Of a stretch of 64,000 nt of DNA, positions 45,477 through 54,312 are shown piece by piece. The stretch's first letter is position 1, and each line of letters opens with the position of its first letter. A model generated the notes under the pieces. The model had not been told where the DNA came from. It saw only the letters and a list, made by a program, of their open reading frames with translations, and made no database searches. Location of the stretch: contig JAAFJR010000007.1 of assembly GCA_013298945.1 (NCBI GenBank), positions 1 through 64,000 on the forward strand, given 5' to 3'. A program made the translations under genes and the position numbers. The DNA comes from Polaromonas sp. (GTDB lineage Bacteria > Pseudomonadota > Gammaproteobacteria > Burkholderiales > Burkholderiaceae_C).

Positions 45477-46892
45477 TTAGCCCAATCGCTTCACATGCCG
45501 TTCAATCTGAAACCGTACTTGACTAGGTGCTGTGCCACCCAATGTGCTGCGAGCATTCAACGAACCACGCAATGAAAGCACATCGTACACATCGTTCTCG
45601 ATTTTGGCATTGAACTGCTGCAACGTTGCCAACGAAAGTTCCGATAAATCAACGCCTTGCGCAATCGCGGTTTTTACGGCGTGGGCGACTGCTTCGTGGG
45701 CATCGCGGAAGGGTAGGCCTTTTTTAACCATGTAATCGGCTAAGTCGGTCGCAGTAGCGTAGCCTTTGAGTGCGGCGCGTTCCATGGCTTCGGGTTTGAC
45801 GGTGATGGAGCCCATCATTTCAGCAAAAATACGCAGGGTGTCTTTCAGTGTGTCTACTGTGTCAAACAGTGGCTCTTTGTCTTCTTGGTTGTCTTTGTTG
45901 TAGGCCAAGGGCTGGCCTTTCATCAATGTGATCAACCCCATCAAATGACCAACGACGCGACCGGTTTTGCCGCGTGCTAACTCAGGCACGTCTGGGTTTT
46001 TCTTTTGCGGCATGATGGACGAACCGGTGGTGTAGGCGTCGCCAATTTGAATAAATCCAAAGCTTTGGCTCATCCACAAGATCAATTCTTCACTCAGGCG
46101 GCTGATGTGCACCATGGCTAGGCTGGCTGCGGCGGTGAATTCAATCGCAAAATCTCTATCACTCACAGCATCCAATGAGTTTTGGCAGACTTGTGGATGG
46201 CCTTTGTCGTCAACCATGCCCAAGGTTTTAGCGACGCGTTCACGGTCCAGCGGGTAGCTTGTACCAGCCAATGCTGCCGCGCCCAACGGCAAGCGATTCA
46301 CGCGGCGGCGCACGTCTTGCAGGCGCTCCGCGTCGCGGCTGAACATCTCCACATAGGCCAGCATGTGGTGGCCAAAACTGACGGGTTGAGCAACCTGAAG
46401 GTGGGTAAAACCTGGCAAGATGACATCGACATTTTTCTCGGCGATGGTGAGCATGGCTTTTTGCAGCTCGGTTAGCAAGTCGCCAATCAGGTCAATCTCA
46501 CCGCGCAACCACAGACGCACATCGGTAGCGACCTGGTCGTTGCGGCTGCGGCCCGTGTGCAGGCGTTTGCCAGCGTCGCCGACCAAGGTGGTTAAACGCG
46601 CTTCAATGTTGAGGTGCACGTCTTCTAAGTCCAGCTTCCACTCGAAAGCGCCAGATTCGATCTCGGCACTGATTTGACCCAAGCCTTTTTGAATAGATGC
46701 ATGGTCAACTGCAGAGATAATCTTTTGCGCTGCAAGCATCTCAGCATGCGCCAAAGAGCCTGCAATATCCGCTTGCCAGAGGCGTTTATCAAAAAATACA
46801 CTGGATGTGTAACGTTTCACCAAGTCGCTCATTGGCTCAGAAAACAGGGCGGACCAGGCTTGGGATTTTTTGTCGAGTTGGTTGGTAGACAT
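45477..46892 (-). CDS. argH: Argininosuccinate lyase
   Basis: A 471-residue enzyme for the last step of arginine synthesis, cleaving argininosuccinate to arginine and fumarate. Features are the [14 protein letters not shown] block near residue 160, the catalytic loop [12 protein letters not shown] near 282 and the [15 protein letters not shown] region. It is cytoplasmic and forms a tetramer in the fumarase/aspartase superfamily. It is divergent from the algZ-like kinase gene, an arrangement shared with Pseudomonas and other betaproteobacteria. Confidence 0.96.
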   Translation of the reverse strand: MSTNQLDKKSQAWSALFSEPMSDLVKRYTSSVFFDKRLWQADIAGSLAHAEMLAAQKIISAVDHASIQKGLGQISAEIESGAFEWKLDLEDVHLNIEARLTTLVGDAGKRLHTGRSRNDQVATDVRLWLRGEIDLIGDLLTELQKAMLTIAEKNVDVILPGFTHLQVAQPVSFGHHMLAYVEMFSRDAERLQDVRRRVNRLPLGAAALAGTSYPLDRERVAKTLGMVDDKGHPQVCQNSLDAVSDRDFAIEFTAAASLAMVHISRLSEELILWMSQSFGFIQIGDAYTTGSSIMPQKKNPDVPELARGKTGRVVGHLMGLITLMKGQPLAYNKDNQEDKEPLFDTVDTLKDTLRIFAEMMGSITVKPEAMERAALKGYATATDLADYMVKKGLPFRDAHEAVAHAVKTAIAQGVDLSELSLATLQQFNAKIENDVYDVLSLRGSLNARSTLGGTAPSQVRFQIERHVKRLG

Positions 46893-46950
46893 GTGTGCAA
46901 ATAGCTCAAAAGTGACGAAAAAAGATGAATTTCCTCTATTATCGGGCTAT

Positions 46951-47967
46951 ATGAAGATGCCTTCTAACGCTGTTTTGATTTTTGACGCTTGCCAAGTCGG
47001 TGTGGTACTGCGTACGGTGCTGTTGGTTCAAACGGTGCTGGCGGTGGTTGTGATGTTTTTTACAGACAGTTTTCTAGAATGGGCAAGTAAGTTAGCGCTA
47101 GTCACTGGCGGCGCATTGCCAGGAACGCTGCTGTGGTTGATTGTTGCTTGCAGCTTGAAACACCACCTACAACGCTTAACACGTCAAAATCAATACGTTT
47201 GTGGCATTGGCCTGGGGTTTATTGCGGGCACTTACGCTTGCGGTATGTTGGTGCTGGCCGCTGCTGTTTCTAATGCGCCTTGGCTTGCCAGTGGCTGTGC
47301 TGGTGCGCTAATAGCAGCTGCATTGGTTGCGGCGCTTGAATGGCGTGCCAAAGGCCGCACGCCAGCGGCAACCACCGCCAAACTAGCTGAACTGCAATCA
47401 CGCATTCGACCCCATTTCCTGTTCAACACGCTCAACAGTGCCATCGCATTAGTGCGCCAAGAACCAGCGCGGGCTGAGGGTTTGTTAGAGGATTTGAGTG
47501 ACTTGTTTCGCGCAGCACTCGCAGAACACGGCGAATCAGTCACTTTGGCGCAAGAAATCGAGCTAGCGAAAAATTACCTCTCCATCGAGCAAGTTCGTTT
47601 TGGCGAACGGCTACACGTGCAATGGCAGCTAGACCCTGCAGCTGCTCACGCAAAACTGCCGCCATTGCTGTTACAGCCCTTGGTCGAAAACGCGGTACGT
47701 CACGGCGTAGAGCCTAGCCCGCAAGGGGCAAAAGTGATGATTTCTACCCAACGCGAAGGTAGTAAAGTCGTCGTCACCATCTCAAATTCATTGCCCGCCA
47801 GCGTGAGCAAAGCGACGGCAGGGCAAGGCATGGCTTTGAACAATGTGCGGGAGCGCTTGAATTTGCTACATGATTTGGAAAGCTCTTTTCAAGCGGGCGT
47901 GAAAGATGCACAGGATGACACACAGAAAGACGCGCAGTATGTCGTGCGCATGGAGATTCCCGCATGA
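46951..47967 (+). CDS. algZ: LytS/AlgZ-type sensor histidine kinase
   Basis: A 338-residue membrane kinase (start at ATG 46951; an open frame reaches 46870 but would overlap argH). About four N-terminal hydrophobic segments are followed by a His_kinase domain with RIRPHFLFNTLN (phospho-His near residue 160), the N box QPLVENAVRHGVEP and an ATP lid region GQGMALNNVRERL. It is an AlgZ/FimS homologue. In Pseudomonas that protein with AlgR governs alginate and type IV pilus functions. It overlaps the regulator gene by 4 bp (ATGA). Confidence 0.9.
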   Translation: MKMPSNAVLIFDACQVGVVLRTVLLVQTVLAVVVMFFTDSFLEWASKLALVTGGALPGTLLWLIVACSLKHHLQRLTRQNQYVCGIGLGFIAGTYACGMLVLAAAVSNAPWLASGCAGALIAAALVAALEWRAKGRTPAATTAKLAELQSRIRPHFLFNTLNSAIALVRQEPARAEGLLEDLSDLFRAALAEHGESVTLAQEIELAKNYLSIEQVRFGERLHVQWQLDPAAAHAKLPPLLLQPLVENAVRHGVEPSPQGAKVMISTQREGSKVVVTISNSLPASVSKATAGQGMALNNVRERLNLLHDLESSFQAGVKDAQDDTQKDAQYVVRMEIPA

Positions 47968-48758
47968 GCGACGCTGCAGCATTGAATGTTTTAATTGTTG
48001 ACGACGAGCAGCTGGCGCGTCAACGATTACGCACCTTGCTGGGCGATTGTGTGTCACCCAGCGCGACTGTTGGTGGTGAAGCCAAGAACACGGCTGAAGC
48101 GCTTGCTTTACTTTCAAGCTTGCATTTTGACGCTGTCTTGCTCGATATTCACATGCCCGATGGCGACGGTTTGGCGTTTGCACGCCGACTAAAAGAGTTG
48201 CTAAATTACAAAGCAAACCAACCCGCCATCGTCTTCATCACCGCACATGCGGAGCACGCTGTAGAGGCTTTTGAATTGGCTGCGACAGATTATTTAACCA
48301 AACCTGTGCGCTTAGAAAGATTGCAAATTTCACTACAAAAAGTAGAGCTGCTTAGGCAACAAATACGCAGGCTAGAGGCTGAAAATACCGCTAAAAACAC
48401 TGAAAAAGCCAATGAACCCACTGAAATACTGGTTGTTCAAGAGCGCGGTGTGACAGAGCGTATTCCTTTGCGTGAAATTTTGTATTTGAAGGCTGAACTG
48501 AAATACATCAGCGTTCGCACCGCTTTGAAAACGCATATTTTAGAGGGTAGTTTGAGTGAGCTCGAAGCTCGCTACGCCCATCATTTTTTGCGCGTTCACC
48601 GCAACGCTCTGGTCGCCACCCACGCGATGCGGGCACTTGAAAAGCACCTTGATCCGGATGAGGGCGAATGCTGGGCTGTGCGGCTTGTAGGCATTGACGA
48701 GCTGCTCATGGTGTCGCGGCGGCAATTGGCAGCGGTGAGAGAAGTGATTTCAAAGTGA
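47964..48758 (+). CDS. algR: LytTR response regulator (AlgR-like)
   Basis: A 264-residue regulator. The receiver domain (1-120) has VDDE at the acidic pocket, the phospho-Asp in VLLDIHMPDGDG near residue 58, and ITAHAEHAVEAFE with a KPVR lysine. The LytTR DNA-binding domain (about 155-262) contains ILYLKAELKYISVRT and HHFLRVHRNALV. The linker at 122-139 is partly encoded by a copy of the dispersed repeat. Overlapping the kinase gene, it should be its partner. In many relatives hemC follows algR; here a small exported protein gene does. Confidence 0.92.
   Translation: MSDAAALNVLIVDDEQLARQRLRTLLGDCVSPSATVGGEAKNTAEALALLSSLHFDAVLLDIHMPDGDGLAFARRLKELLNYKANQPAIVFITAHAEHAVEAFELAATDYLTKPVRLERLQISLQKVELLRQQIRRLEAENTAKNTEKANEPTEILVVQERGVTERIPLREILYLKAELKYISVRTALKTHILEGSLSELEARYAHHFLRVHRNALVATHAMRALEKHLDPDEGECWAVRLVGIDELLMVSRRQLAAVREVISK
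48332..48381 (+). repeat. Dispersed element in the algR linker
   Basis: Sense orientation, encoding [13 protein letters not shown], the same frame as in selO. TAG is GAG and TAA is CAA. The 3' end is GGCTAGAGGC rather than GGCTACAGCC. Confidence 0.8.
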
Positions 48759-48919
48759 GTTCTCCGCAAAGGATGCTGACTTTCACCGCAACTTCACCTA
48801 AGCTTTACAAAACATTTGTAGTCTTTGTGACGAATATCACGTTATTAAGCCATGAACTTGCTGTTCATACCTTGAAATAATTCAACCACCTTTTCACCTT
48901 TACTATGGAGCTGACTATC

Positions 48920-49252
48920 ATGAAAATCCAAACTTTGATTCTCGCTATCGCCATCGCTACGGGCGCTGCTGTCAGCGGTACGGCATTTGCAGCAACAAGT
49001 ACCCCTAGCCTAGACCAGCGAGAAGCCAATCAGCAACAGCGTATCAACCAAGGCGTTGCTACGGGTCAATTAACGCCGCGCGAAAATGCTCGTTTGCAAA
49101 AACGTGCGAATCGTTTGGAAGCGAATGAGCAACGCGCCAAGGCTGATGGGGTCGTCACACCCTCGGAGCGCCGCCGCTTACAACGTGAAGCGAATCGAAA
49201 CAGCCGCAAAATTCATCGTCAAAAGCACGACGCGCAGCACGCGCCGCGCTAA
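48920..49252 (+). CDS. Small exported basic protein
   Basis: About 110 residues from the ATG at 48920 (an upstream ATG at 48905 is in frame but begins outside the signal peptide). The signal peptide has cleavage near AFAATS (residue 23). The mature part is highly charged and made of two related helical units: QRINQGVATGQLTPRENARLQ and QRAKADGVVTPSERRRLQ, each with a G-x-(L/V)-TP turn, resembling degenerate EF-hand-like or helical pairs. Similar proteins occur across Burkholderiales with no known function. It ends 9 bp from the convergent reductase gene. Confidence 0.72.
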   Translation: MKIQTLILAIAIATGAAVSGTAFAATSTPSLDQREANQQQRINQGVATGQLTPRENARLQKRANRLEANEQRAKADGVVTPSERRRLQREANRNSRKIHRQKHDAQHAPR

Positions 49253-49260
49253 TATTGAAG

Positions 49261-50298
49261 TTAAGCGCGCGCCTTGTCTGCCTCTGTGATGAACGAATCC
49301 GCATAAAACTCATCCGCAGGCAATTGGCACTGGTTGACGAAATCTGCTTGTGCGGAATCAACCACGACAGGCGCACCGCAGGAGTAGACTTGGGTGTCGC
49401 TCAAATCTGGAAAATCCGCCATCACCGCTTGGTGCACAAAGCCAGTGCGACCCGTCCAAGCGTCTTCAGGCAAAGCGTTTGATACGACGGGCACATAACG
49501 CAAATTTGGCATGGCTGCAGCTTGTGCCAGCACCCAATCATTCATGTACAAGTCAGCAGGCCTGCGGCCACCCCAGTACAAAGTCACTTTGCGGGAGCTA
49601 CTGATGTGCTGCATTTGCTCGATGATGGCTTTGATGGGGGCAAAACCTGTACCAGAAGCCAACAAAATCATAGCCTTTGTTGAGTCTTCACGCAGATAAA
49701 AACTGCCAAACGGGCCTTCAATACGTTGGATTTCTTTTTCCTTCATCTCGCCAAACACATGGTCGGTGAATTTGCCACCTGGCATGTGGCGAATATGCAG
49801 CTCTAGCGTTTTGCTGTCCGCTGCAATGTGCGGCGCAGACGCCATGGAGTAGCTGCGCCGCGCACCATCACGCAAAATAAATTCGATGTATTGGCCGGCT
49901 TTGTACTGCAGCGTGTCGCTAGCAGGCAATTGGAGCTTCAAAGCGATGACATCATGCGATTTTTTCTCTAATGAGATCACGCGAGACGGCATACGCTTGA
50001 TGGGGAAGGCATCTGCCGACGTGACCTGGCGCGATTCCAGCACAATATCGGTTTGCGGCTTGGCGCAGCAGGTCAAAATGTAGCCATTCGACTCTTCTTC
50101 CGCGCTCAAAGCTTTGGTTTGGTGTTGCCCGTGAACCACTTTGCCTTCCAACATCTTGCACTTGCAAGAGCCGCATGCGCCATCTTTGCAGCCATAGGGC
50201 AAGGCAACACCTTGGCGTATGCCTGCGGTCAAAATCGGCTCATCGGCAGTGGCTATAAAACTGCGGTTACTCGGCAAAACAGAAACTTGGAACGACAT
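49261..50298 (-). CDS. Ferredoxin-FNR fusion reductase (CDP-6-deoxy-delta-3,4-glucoseen reductase-like)
   Basis: A 345-residue fusion. The N-terminal plant-type 2Fe-2S ferredoxin domain has Cys in GCKDGACGSCKC with a fourth Cys in CCAK near 76. The C-terminal ferredoxin-NADP reductase domain has the FAD motif RSYSMAS near residue 149 and the NAD motif LASGTGFAPIKA near 213. It passes electrons from NAD(P)H to an oxygenase or dehydratase partner not identified here. Annotated relatives carry the AscD-type name, but the sugar role is doubtful outside deoxysugar clusters, and none is present. Confidence 0.87.
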   Translation of the reverse strand: MSFQVSVLPSNRSFIATADEPILTAGIRQGVALPYGCKDGACGSCKCKMLEGKVVHGQHQTKALSAEEESNGYILTCCAKPQTDIVLESRQVTSADAFPIKRMPSRVISLEKKSHDVIALKLQLPASDTLQYKAGQYIEFILRDGARRSYSMASAPHIAADSKTLELHIRHMPGGKFTDHVFGEMKEKEIQRIEGPFGSFYLREDSTKAMILLASGTGFAPIKAIIEQMQHISSSRKVTLYWGGRRPADLYMNDWVLAQAAAMPNLRYVPVVSNALPEDAWTGRTGFVHQAVMADFPDLSDTQVYSCGAPVVVDSAQADFVNQCQLPADEFYADSFITEADKARA

Positions 50299-50386
50299 TT
50301 AGGTATCCTATAGGGGTATTTTCTAAAGAGCGCCTATTTTGCCCGTAATTTCAAACCTATCGACTCGTTTACCCAGACGACCTGCC

Positions 50387-51355
50387 ATGACTTTTTGGAG
50401 TGTGGGTTTGGGTGCGCTGCCAGCGCGGTTTCGCAAGCCAAGGCTGCTGATCGTCGGGTGCGGCGATGTCGGGCAGCGCGTCGCCAGTATTTTGAACGCC
50501 AATAAAACTGTCCAAGCCCAACCTTTACGAGTTTTAGCGCTCACGTCGTCTGCTGAGCGCATTGCGCCTTTTCGTGCCCAAGGCATTGTGCCTTTGGTGG
50601 GTAATTTGGACGAAAAAGCAAGTTTTCAGCGCCTAGCTGGTTTAGCTACTCATGTATTGCACTTAGCCCCGCCACCATCAGAGGGTTGGAGCGACCAGCG
50701 CACGCTGGCTTTGACACGTGCTTTGCGGCTACGAACCGCTCCAAGCGCATTCGTTTACGGCTCAACCAGCGGCGTTTACGGTGATTTAGCGGGCGGTAAA
50801 GCCAAGGAAACCTTGCCTACCGCAGCTCGAACGACTCGTGCCACGCGACGCGTCGCTGCCGAGCAAACCGTTCGTTTTCTAGGCCGCAGCAGCTTCAATA
50901 CCAACTTTATCCGAACCTCGATTTTGCGTATTCCCGGTATTTACGCGCCGAATCGCGAGGGCGGCACGCCCAAAGACCGTCTGCTCAAAGGCACGCCCGT
51001 GCTGGCGGCCAAAGACGATGTGTACACCAACCACATCCACGCCGACGACCTAGCCCGCGCCTGCTTAGCCGCCCTGTGGCGCGGCAAAGCGCAACGCATT
51101 TACAACGTGAACGATGACTCTCGCATGAAAATGGGTGATTATTTCGACTTCGCCGCCGACCTCTACAACCTCCCCCGCCCGCCCCGCGTGCCCCGCAGCA
51201 CCGCACACGACCAGTTGCCGCTGATGCTGCTGAGCTTCATGAGTGAATCGCGGCAGATGGATAACGGGCGGATGAAGCGGGAGCTGAAGTTGCAATTGCG
51301 CTATCCGACAGTGAAGACGGGACTAACAGAAGCGACGCAGCCTAAGTTACTTTGA
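50387..51355 (+). CDS. NAD(P)-binding epimerase-type oxidoreductase (YeeZ-like)
   Basis: About 322 residues from the ATG at 50387 (a TTG at 50339 is also in frame). An extended SDR fold: the Rossmann motif VGCGDVGQRVA near residue 25, the YGSTSGVYGD active-site region with Tyr/Ser near 130, and an ADDLARACLAALWRG segment near 235. Relatives are YeeZ and complex I intermediate-associated or sugar-nucleotide epimerase-like proteins. Substrate unknown. It is convergent with sppA, separated by a hairpin made by two repeat copies. Confidence 0.83.
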   Translation: MTFWSVGLGALPARFRKPRLLIVGCGDVGQRVASILNANKTVQAQPLRVLALTSSAERIAPFRAQGIVPLVGNLDEKASFQRLAGLATHVLHLAPPPSEGWSDQRTLALTRALRLRTAPSAFVYGSTSGVYGDLAGGKAKETLPTAARTTRATRRVAAEQTVRFLGRSSFNTNFIRTSILRIPGIYAPNREGGTPKDRLLKGTPVLAAKDDVYTNHIHADDLARACLAALWRGKAQRIYNVNDDSRMKMGDYFDFAADLYNLPRPPRVPRSTAHDQLPLMLLSFMSESRQMDNGRMKRELKLQLRYPTVKTGLTEATQPKLL

Positions 51356-51385
51356 ATTACTTTAGATTTATTTAAGATCTTATTT

Positions 51386-51452
51386 GCTATATTATTTATA
51401 GCTAATTAGGCAACAAATACGACGGCTAGAGGCGTATTTGTTGCCTAAATTT
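51386..51452 (+). repeat. Dispersed element, head-to-head pair
   Basis: A plus-strand copy (GCTAT-N7-ATAGC at 51386-51402, core to 51431) faces a truncated minus-strand copy (51431-51452). Together they form a 16-bp perfect stem. It lies between convergent genes. Confidence 0.88.
51406..51448. terminator. Hairpin formed by two repeat copies between convergent genes
   Basis: TTAGGCAACAAATACG (51406-51421) pairs perfectly with CGTATTTGTTGCCTAA (51433-51448) around an 11-nt loop. No strong T run follows on either side, so it may act mainly as an RNA 3' end stabiliser. Confidence 0.6.
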
Positions 51453-51466
51453 GATGGATTTCAGCG

Positions 51467-52474
51467 TCATTGCAACGCGGGAAACGCTTTCAACGCCTTG
51501 ACTGCGCCTTCGCCAATTGACGCACCAAAGCGCTTTGCCAGCTTCTCAGCCACGTTGTCGCGCTTGGTGTAGTCGATCAAATCTGGGGCTTTGACGACTT
51601 CACGAGCCACAAAATCTAGCGTGCCGATTTTGTCGACCAAGCCCAGCTCAACCGCTTGCTGACCGCTCCAAAACAGGCCAGTGAAAGTTTCTGGCGTTTC
51701 TTTCAAGCGCTCTCCACGGCCTTTTTTAACCACGGCGATGAACTGTTGGTGGATTTGGTTCAACATGCCTTGGGTGAAAGCGCGGTGTTTTTCGGTTTGC
51801 GGGCTAAAGGGGTCCATAAAGCCTTTGTTTTCGCCAGCGGTCATCAAACGGCGCTCCACGCCCAGTTTTTCCATCAACCCTGTAAAACCAAAGCCGTCCA
51901 TCAGCACGCCAATGCTGCCCACAATGCTGGCTTTGTCCACATAAATTTGGTCCGCTGCCACGGCGATGTAATACGCCGCTGAGGCGCAGGTTTCCTCGAC
52001 CACGGCGTAAATGGGCTTTTTGTGCAGCGCTTTAAGACGGTAGATTTCGTCGTTGATCATGCCGGCTTGCACAGGGCTGCCGCCTGGGGAATTGATGAGC
52101 AAAACCACGGCTTTAGCGCCTTGGTCCTCAAACGCGCTGCGAAGAGACGTCACCACTTGGTCTGCACTGGTCTCGCCACCCGAGGCGATTTCGCCTTTGA
52201 TTTCGATCACAGCCGTGTGGTCAGCATTCATATCTGTAGAAGGCGCACCGCGATCCAAAAGACTAAAAGCCACCAGCGCGAAAAACGCCAACCAAGCCAA
52301 GCGCACAAAGGTACGCCAGCGGCGCGCGGTTCGCTGCTCCGCTATGTAATTGGTAGCCAGCTTTTCAAGGGATGTGCGCTCCCAGTTCACAGCCGTCGCT
52401 GTGGTTTGGCTGGGCTGCGGCGCAGAGGCAGCTGGGAATTGCGGTTCGCTGTTGGCGTTATTTGTTTCGTTCAT
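51467..52474 (-). CDS. sppA: S49 family signal peptide peptidase
   Basis: A 335-residue membrane protease that degrades cleaved signal peptides. One membrane anchor is near residues 55-78 (FVRLAWLAFFALVAFSLL). INSPGGSPVQAGMI is near 128, the catalytic Ser is in TCASAAYYIA near 163 and the catalytic Lys is in TAGENKGFMDPF near 215. This is the short, one-domain form. It is downstream of the Rieske gene on the same strand, as in related genomes. Confidence 0.92.
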   Translation of the reverse strand: MNETNNANSEPQFPAASAPQPSQTTATAVNWERTSLEKLATNYIAEQRTARRWRTFVRLAWLAFFALVAFSLLDRGAPSTDMNADHTAVIEIKGEIASGGETSADQVVTSLRSAFEDQGAKAVVLLINSPGGSPVQAGMINDEIYRLKALHKKPIYAVVEETCASAAYYIAVAADQIYVDKASIVGSIGVLMDGFGFTGLMEKLGVERRLMTAGENKGFMDPFSPQTEKHRAFTQGMLNQIHQQFIAVVKKGRGERLKETPETFTGLFWSGQQAVELGLVDKIGTLDFVAREVVKAPDLIDYTKRDNVAEKLAKRFGASIGEGAVKALKAFPALQ

Positions 52475-52535
52475 AAGTGTTTAAATGGGTCAAATTTGTT
52501 GAAATGCAAGCTAAAAAGCCCACATTTAGTCGCTG

Positions 52536-52931
52536 TCAAAATTCCAGCGGCATCAAGTTATACGCAGTATGCCAGCGAACAACGCCATTCTCCTCAGAAA
52601 GCGTAATTTTCACCAACCCACCATTGCACGGCCCACCCACACAATCACCCGTTTCAGGGCTAAATTCCGCCCCGTGCGACGAACAAACCAGCCACTGTCC
52701 GTCTCGGTCAAACACCTTGTTTTCCTGAATATCCAGCTCCATCGCCACATGGCTGCAACGGTTCAAGTAAGCCTGCGGCTGCCCCTCAAACCGAATCGCA
52801 AACGCCCGGCAAGTCTGCCCCGCATAAACCACATCAAACGGCACAGCCAAGCCACCATCTTGCAAATCAGCAGAATTACAAAGTGGTAATTGCTCAGAAG
52901 GTGCGGTGAAATGGATCGTTGATTCGGTCAT
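52536..52931 (-). CDS. Rieske 2Fe-2S domain protein
   Basis: A 131-residue small Rieske protein with cluster ligands CSH (in LNRCSHVAMEL near residue 59) and CSSH (in LVCSSHGAEF near 79), followed by a CVGGPCNGGL segment. It is probably a soluble electron carrier or ferredoxin-like subunit. Its position between HAD/RluC genes and sppA is conserved in many betaproteobacteria, except that here the DUF1566 gene is wedged on its upstream side. Confidence 0.88.
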   Translation of the reverse strand: MTESTIHFTAPSEQLPLCNSADLQDGGLAVPFDVVYAGQTCRAFAIRFEGQPQAYLNRCSHVAMELDIQENKVFDRDGQWLVCSSHGAEFSPETGDCVGGPCNGGLVKITLSEENGVVRWHTAYNLMPLEF

Positions 52932-52956
52932 TTTGACGATTTTCGAAATATTAATT

Positions 52957-53003
52957 TACTATGATTTTAATAGCTGCTTAGGCAATAAATACGTCGGCTG
53001 TAT
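52957..53003 (+). repeat. Dispersed element, left flank of the DUF1566 gene
   Basis: A near-consensus copy with TAG and TAA kept, and 3' end CGTCGGCTGTA. It shares upstream AT-rich sequence (AATATTAATT) with the copy at 54230-54277, so the DUF1566 gene is bracketed by direct repeats. Confidence 0.88.
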
Positions 53004-53091
53004 GCAAAAAATTAACTTAAATGATATAATAAAAAATGCTATTACCACCCTTTTTAACCTCGAAACGACTCAAACTACCCAGCCATTAATA

Positions 53092-54150
53092 TCATCGAAC
53101 CAATCGTACGGCATCGGTAAAGGATCTGGGGTAGGCATAACCATCGTAGCCAACCGTCAAATATAAATCCCATGCTTTATATGGATAGATTGCATCAGGT
53201 GTAGATGACCAATAACTTTTGAACGGGCTGGGATAAGGAAACCAAGTAGGGTCTAGACTATCAGAACCAGATTTTGGAAGTGTTCTCAACTCAAATATAG
53301 TCGGTATGCGCCAAGCATTCGAACCGCACAGACTACTTGCGTTCACGGCATTTTGAAAACCAACTGAGTTACTGGGATCATCGATTTGGGCTTGAGTGAT
53401 AACTGTCGTTCCGTCATTACTTTGTGATGTACCAGCAGTATCATAATTTGTTCTGAATATATTTATGCCTCTTATGCCGTTACCAGCTTGCGTTTGCCCT
53501 TGCCAGATTAAACCAGTGGTATTGTCCCGCACACACTCCGTTTTATCGTAATACTCGGCCACATTGTGCACGTTACAGCCTTTGAACACCAAGCTATAAG
53601 TATCCGTATTGAGTATGGGGGCGGCTGGGCAACCGGTTGTAAATATATGATTAGATCCAGGTACTGATACTGCGCCTGGGAAGCATCCAGTTGATTCAGG
53701 GCAATATGTGGTGGTATTGGCAGCGGCGGCGATTACTGCTGCGGATGCTGCGTTTCCTGCGGTGACTCCTGCAATTGCAGCGGTTGTTGCATCTGCTCCA
53801 GCTGCTATTGCTGCAGCTATGGCAGCTGCTGACGCTGCATCAAAAGCGGCTGATGCGGCGGCGGCTATTGCTCCAGCTTTAGCTGCTGCTGACAATGCAT
53901 CGTCAACGGCTGATTCAGCTGTGGATAGATTTCCACGTGCAATTGCGGTAGCTATTGTTGTGGCGACAGCGGCATCTATGTCTGTAGGTGTAGGTGTAGG
54001 TGCGGGAGCAGGAACAGCTGCGAGTTTGGGTATCAGCAATGTAGATTCTGAGCTATTACCACCGCATGCACTCAGCAGCGCTAAGCTAAGGCTGATAGAG
54101 AAAGCAGAGCGAATACGAACTTCACTCATCCTAGATGTAGTAGACAGCAC
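53092..54150 (-). CDS. DUF1566 (Lcl-like) lipoprotein with Ala-rich segment
   Basis: 352 residues from a GTG at 54150, chosen because AGGAG lies 5 bp before it; an ATG at 54129 is in frame. A signal peptide ends in a lipobox (LLSACGG, Cys about residue 29). A long Ala-rich low-complexity region (about residues 65-150) follows, then a DUF1566-like C-terminal domain with TGLIWQGQTQAGNG and WRIPTIFELRTL. DUF1566/Lcl domains occur in secreted, adhesin-like proteins. It is flanked by direct repeat copies and interrupts a conserved gene order. The binding partner is unknown. Confidence 0.75.
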   Translation of the reverse strand: MLSTTSRMSEVRIRSAFSISLSLALLSACGGNSSESTLLIPKLAAVPAPAPTPTPTDIDAAVATTIATAIARGNLSTAESAVDDALSAAAKAGAIAAAASAAFDAASAAAIAAAIAAGADATTAAIAGVTAGNAASAAVIAAAANTTTYCPESTGCFPGAVSVPGSNHIFTTGCPAAPILNTDTYSLVFKGCNVHNVAEYYDKTECVRDNTTGLIWQGQTQAGNGIRGINIFRTNYDTAGTSQSNDGTTVITQAQIDDPSNSVGFQNAVNASSLCGSNAWRIPTIFELRTLPKSGSDSLDPTWFPYPSPFKSYWSSTPDAIYPYKAWDLYLTVGYDGYAYPRSFTDAVRLVR

Positions 54151-54229
54151 ACAATCTCCTATTTATGAATCATTACTGAAGCTTAACCTTTTACATCTTT
54201 TAATCTATCATCTTGAGAAAATATTAATT

Positions 54230-54277
54230 ACTATAATTTTAATAGCTGCTTAGGCAATAAATACGATGGCTACAGCC
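54230..54277 (+). repeat. Dispersed element, right flank of the DUF1566 gene
   Basis: Near-consensus copy (AATAGCTGCTTAGGCAAT then AAATACGATGGCTACAGCC). TAG and TAA are kept. It is preceded by the same AT-rich block as the copy at 52957. Confidence 0.9.
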
Positions 54278-54294
54278 ATTTTTTTACTATTTCA

Positions 54295-54312
54295 GAGCTA
54301 TTTTAGGCAAAT
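54295..54312 (+). repeat. Partial dispersed element at the HAD phosphatase stop
   Basis: GAGCTATTTTAGGCAAATT resembles the inner part of the element. The stop codon of the phosphatase gene (54303-54305, TTA on this strand) coincides with the TTAGG motif, as if the element contributed the gene end. Confidence 0.4.

Noticed and set aside
46870-46950. Longer N-terminus for the algZ-type kinase
   Set aside because: It would overlap argH by 23 bp, and the added residues do not resemble a kinase N-terminus; the ATG at 46951 is better.
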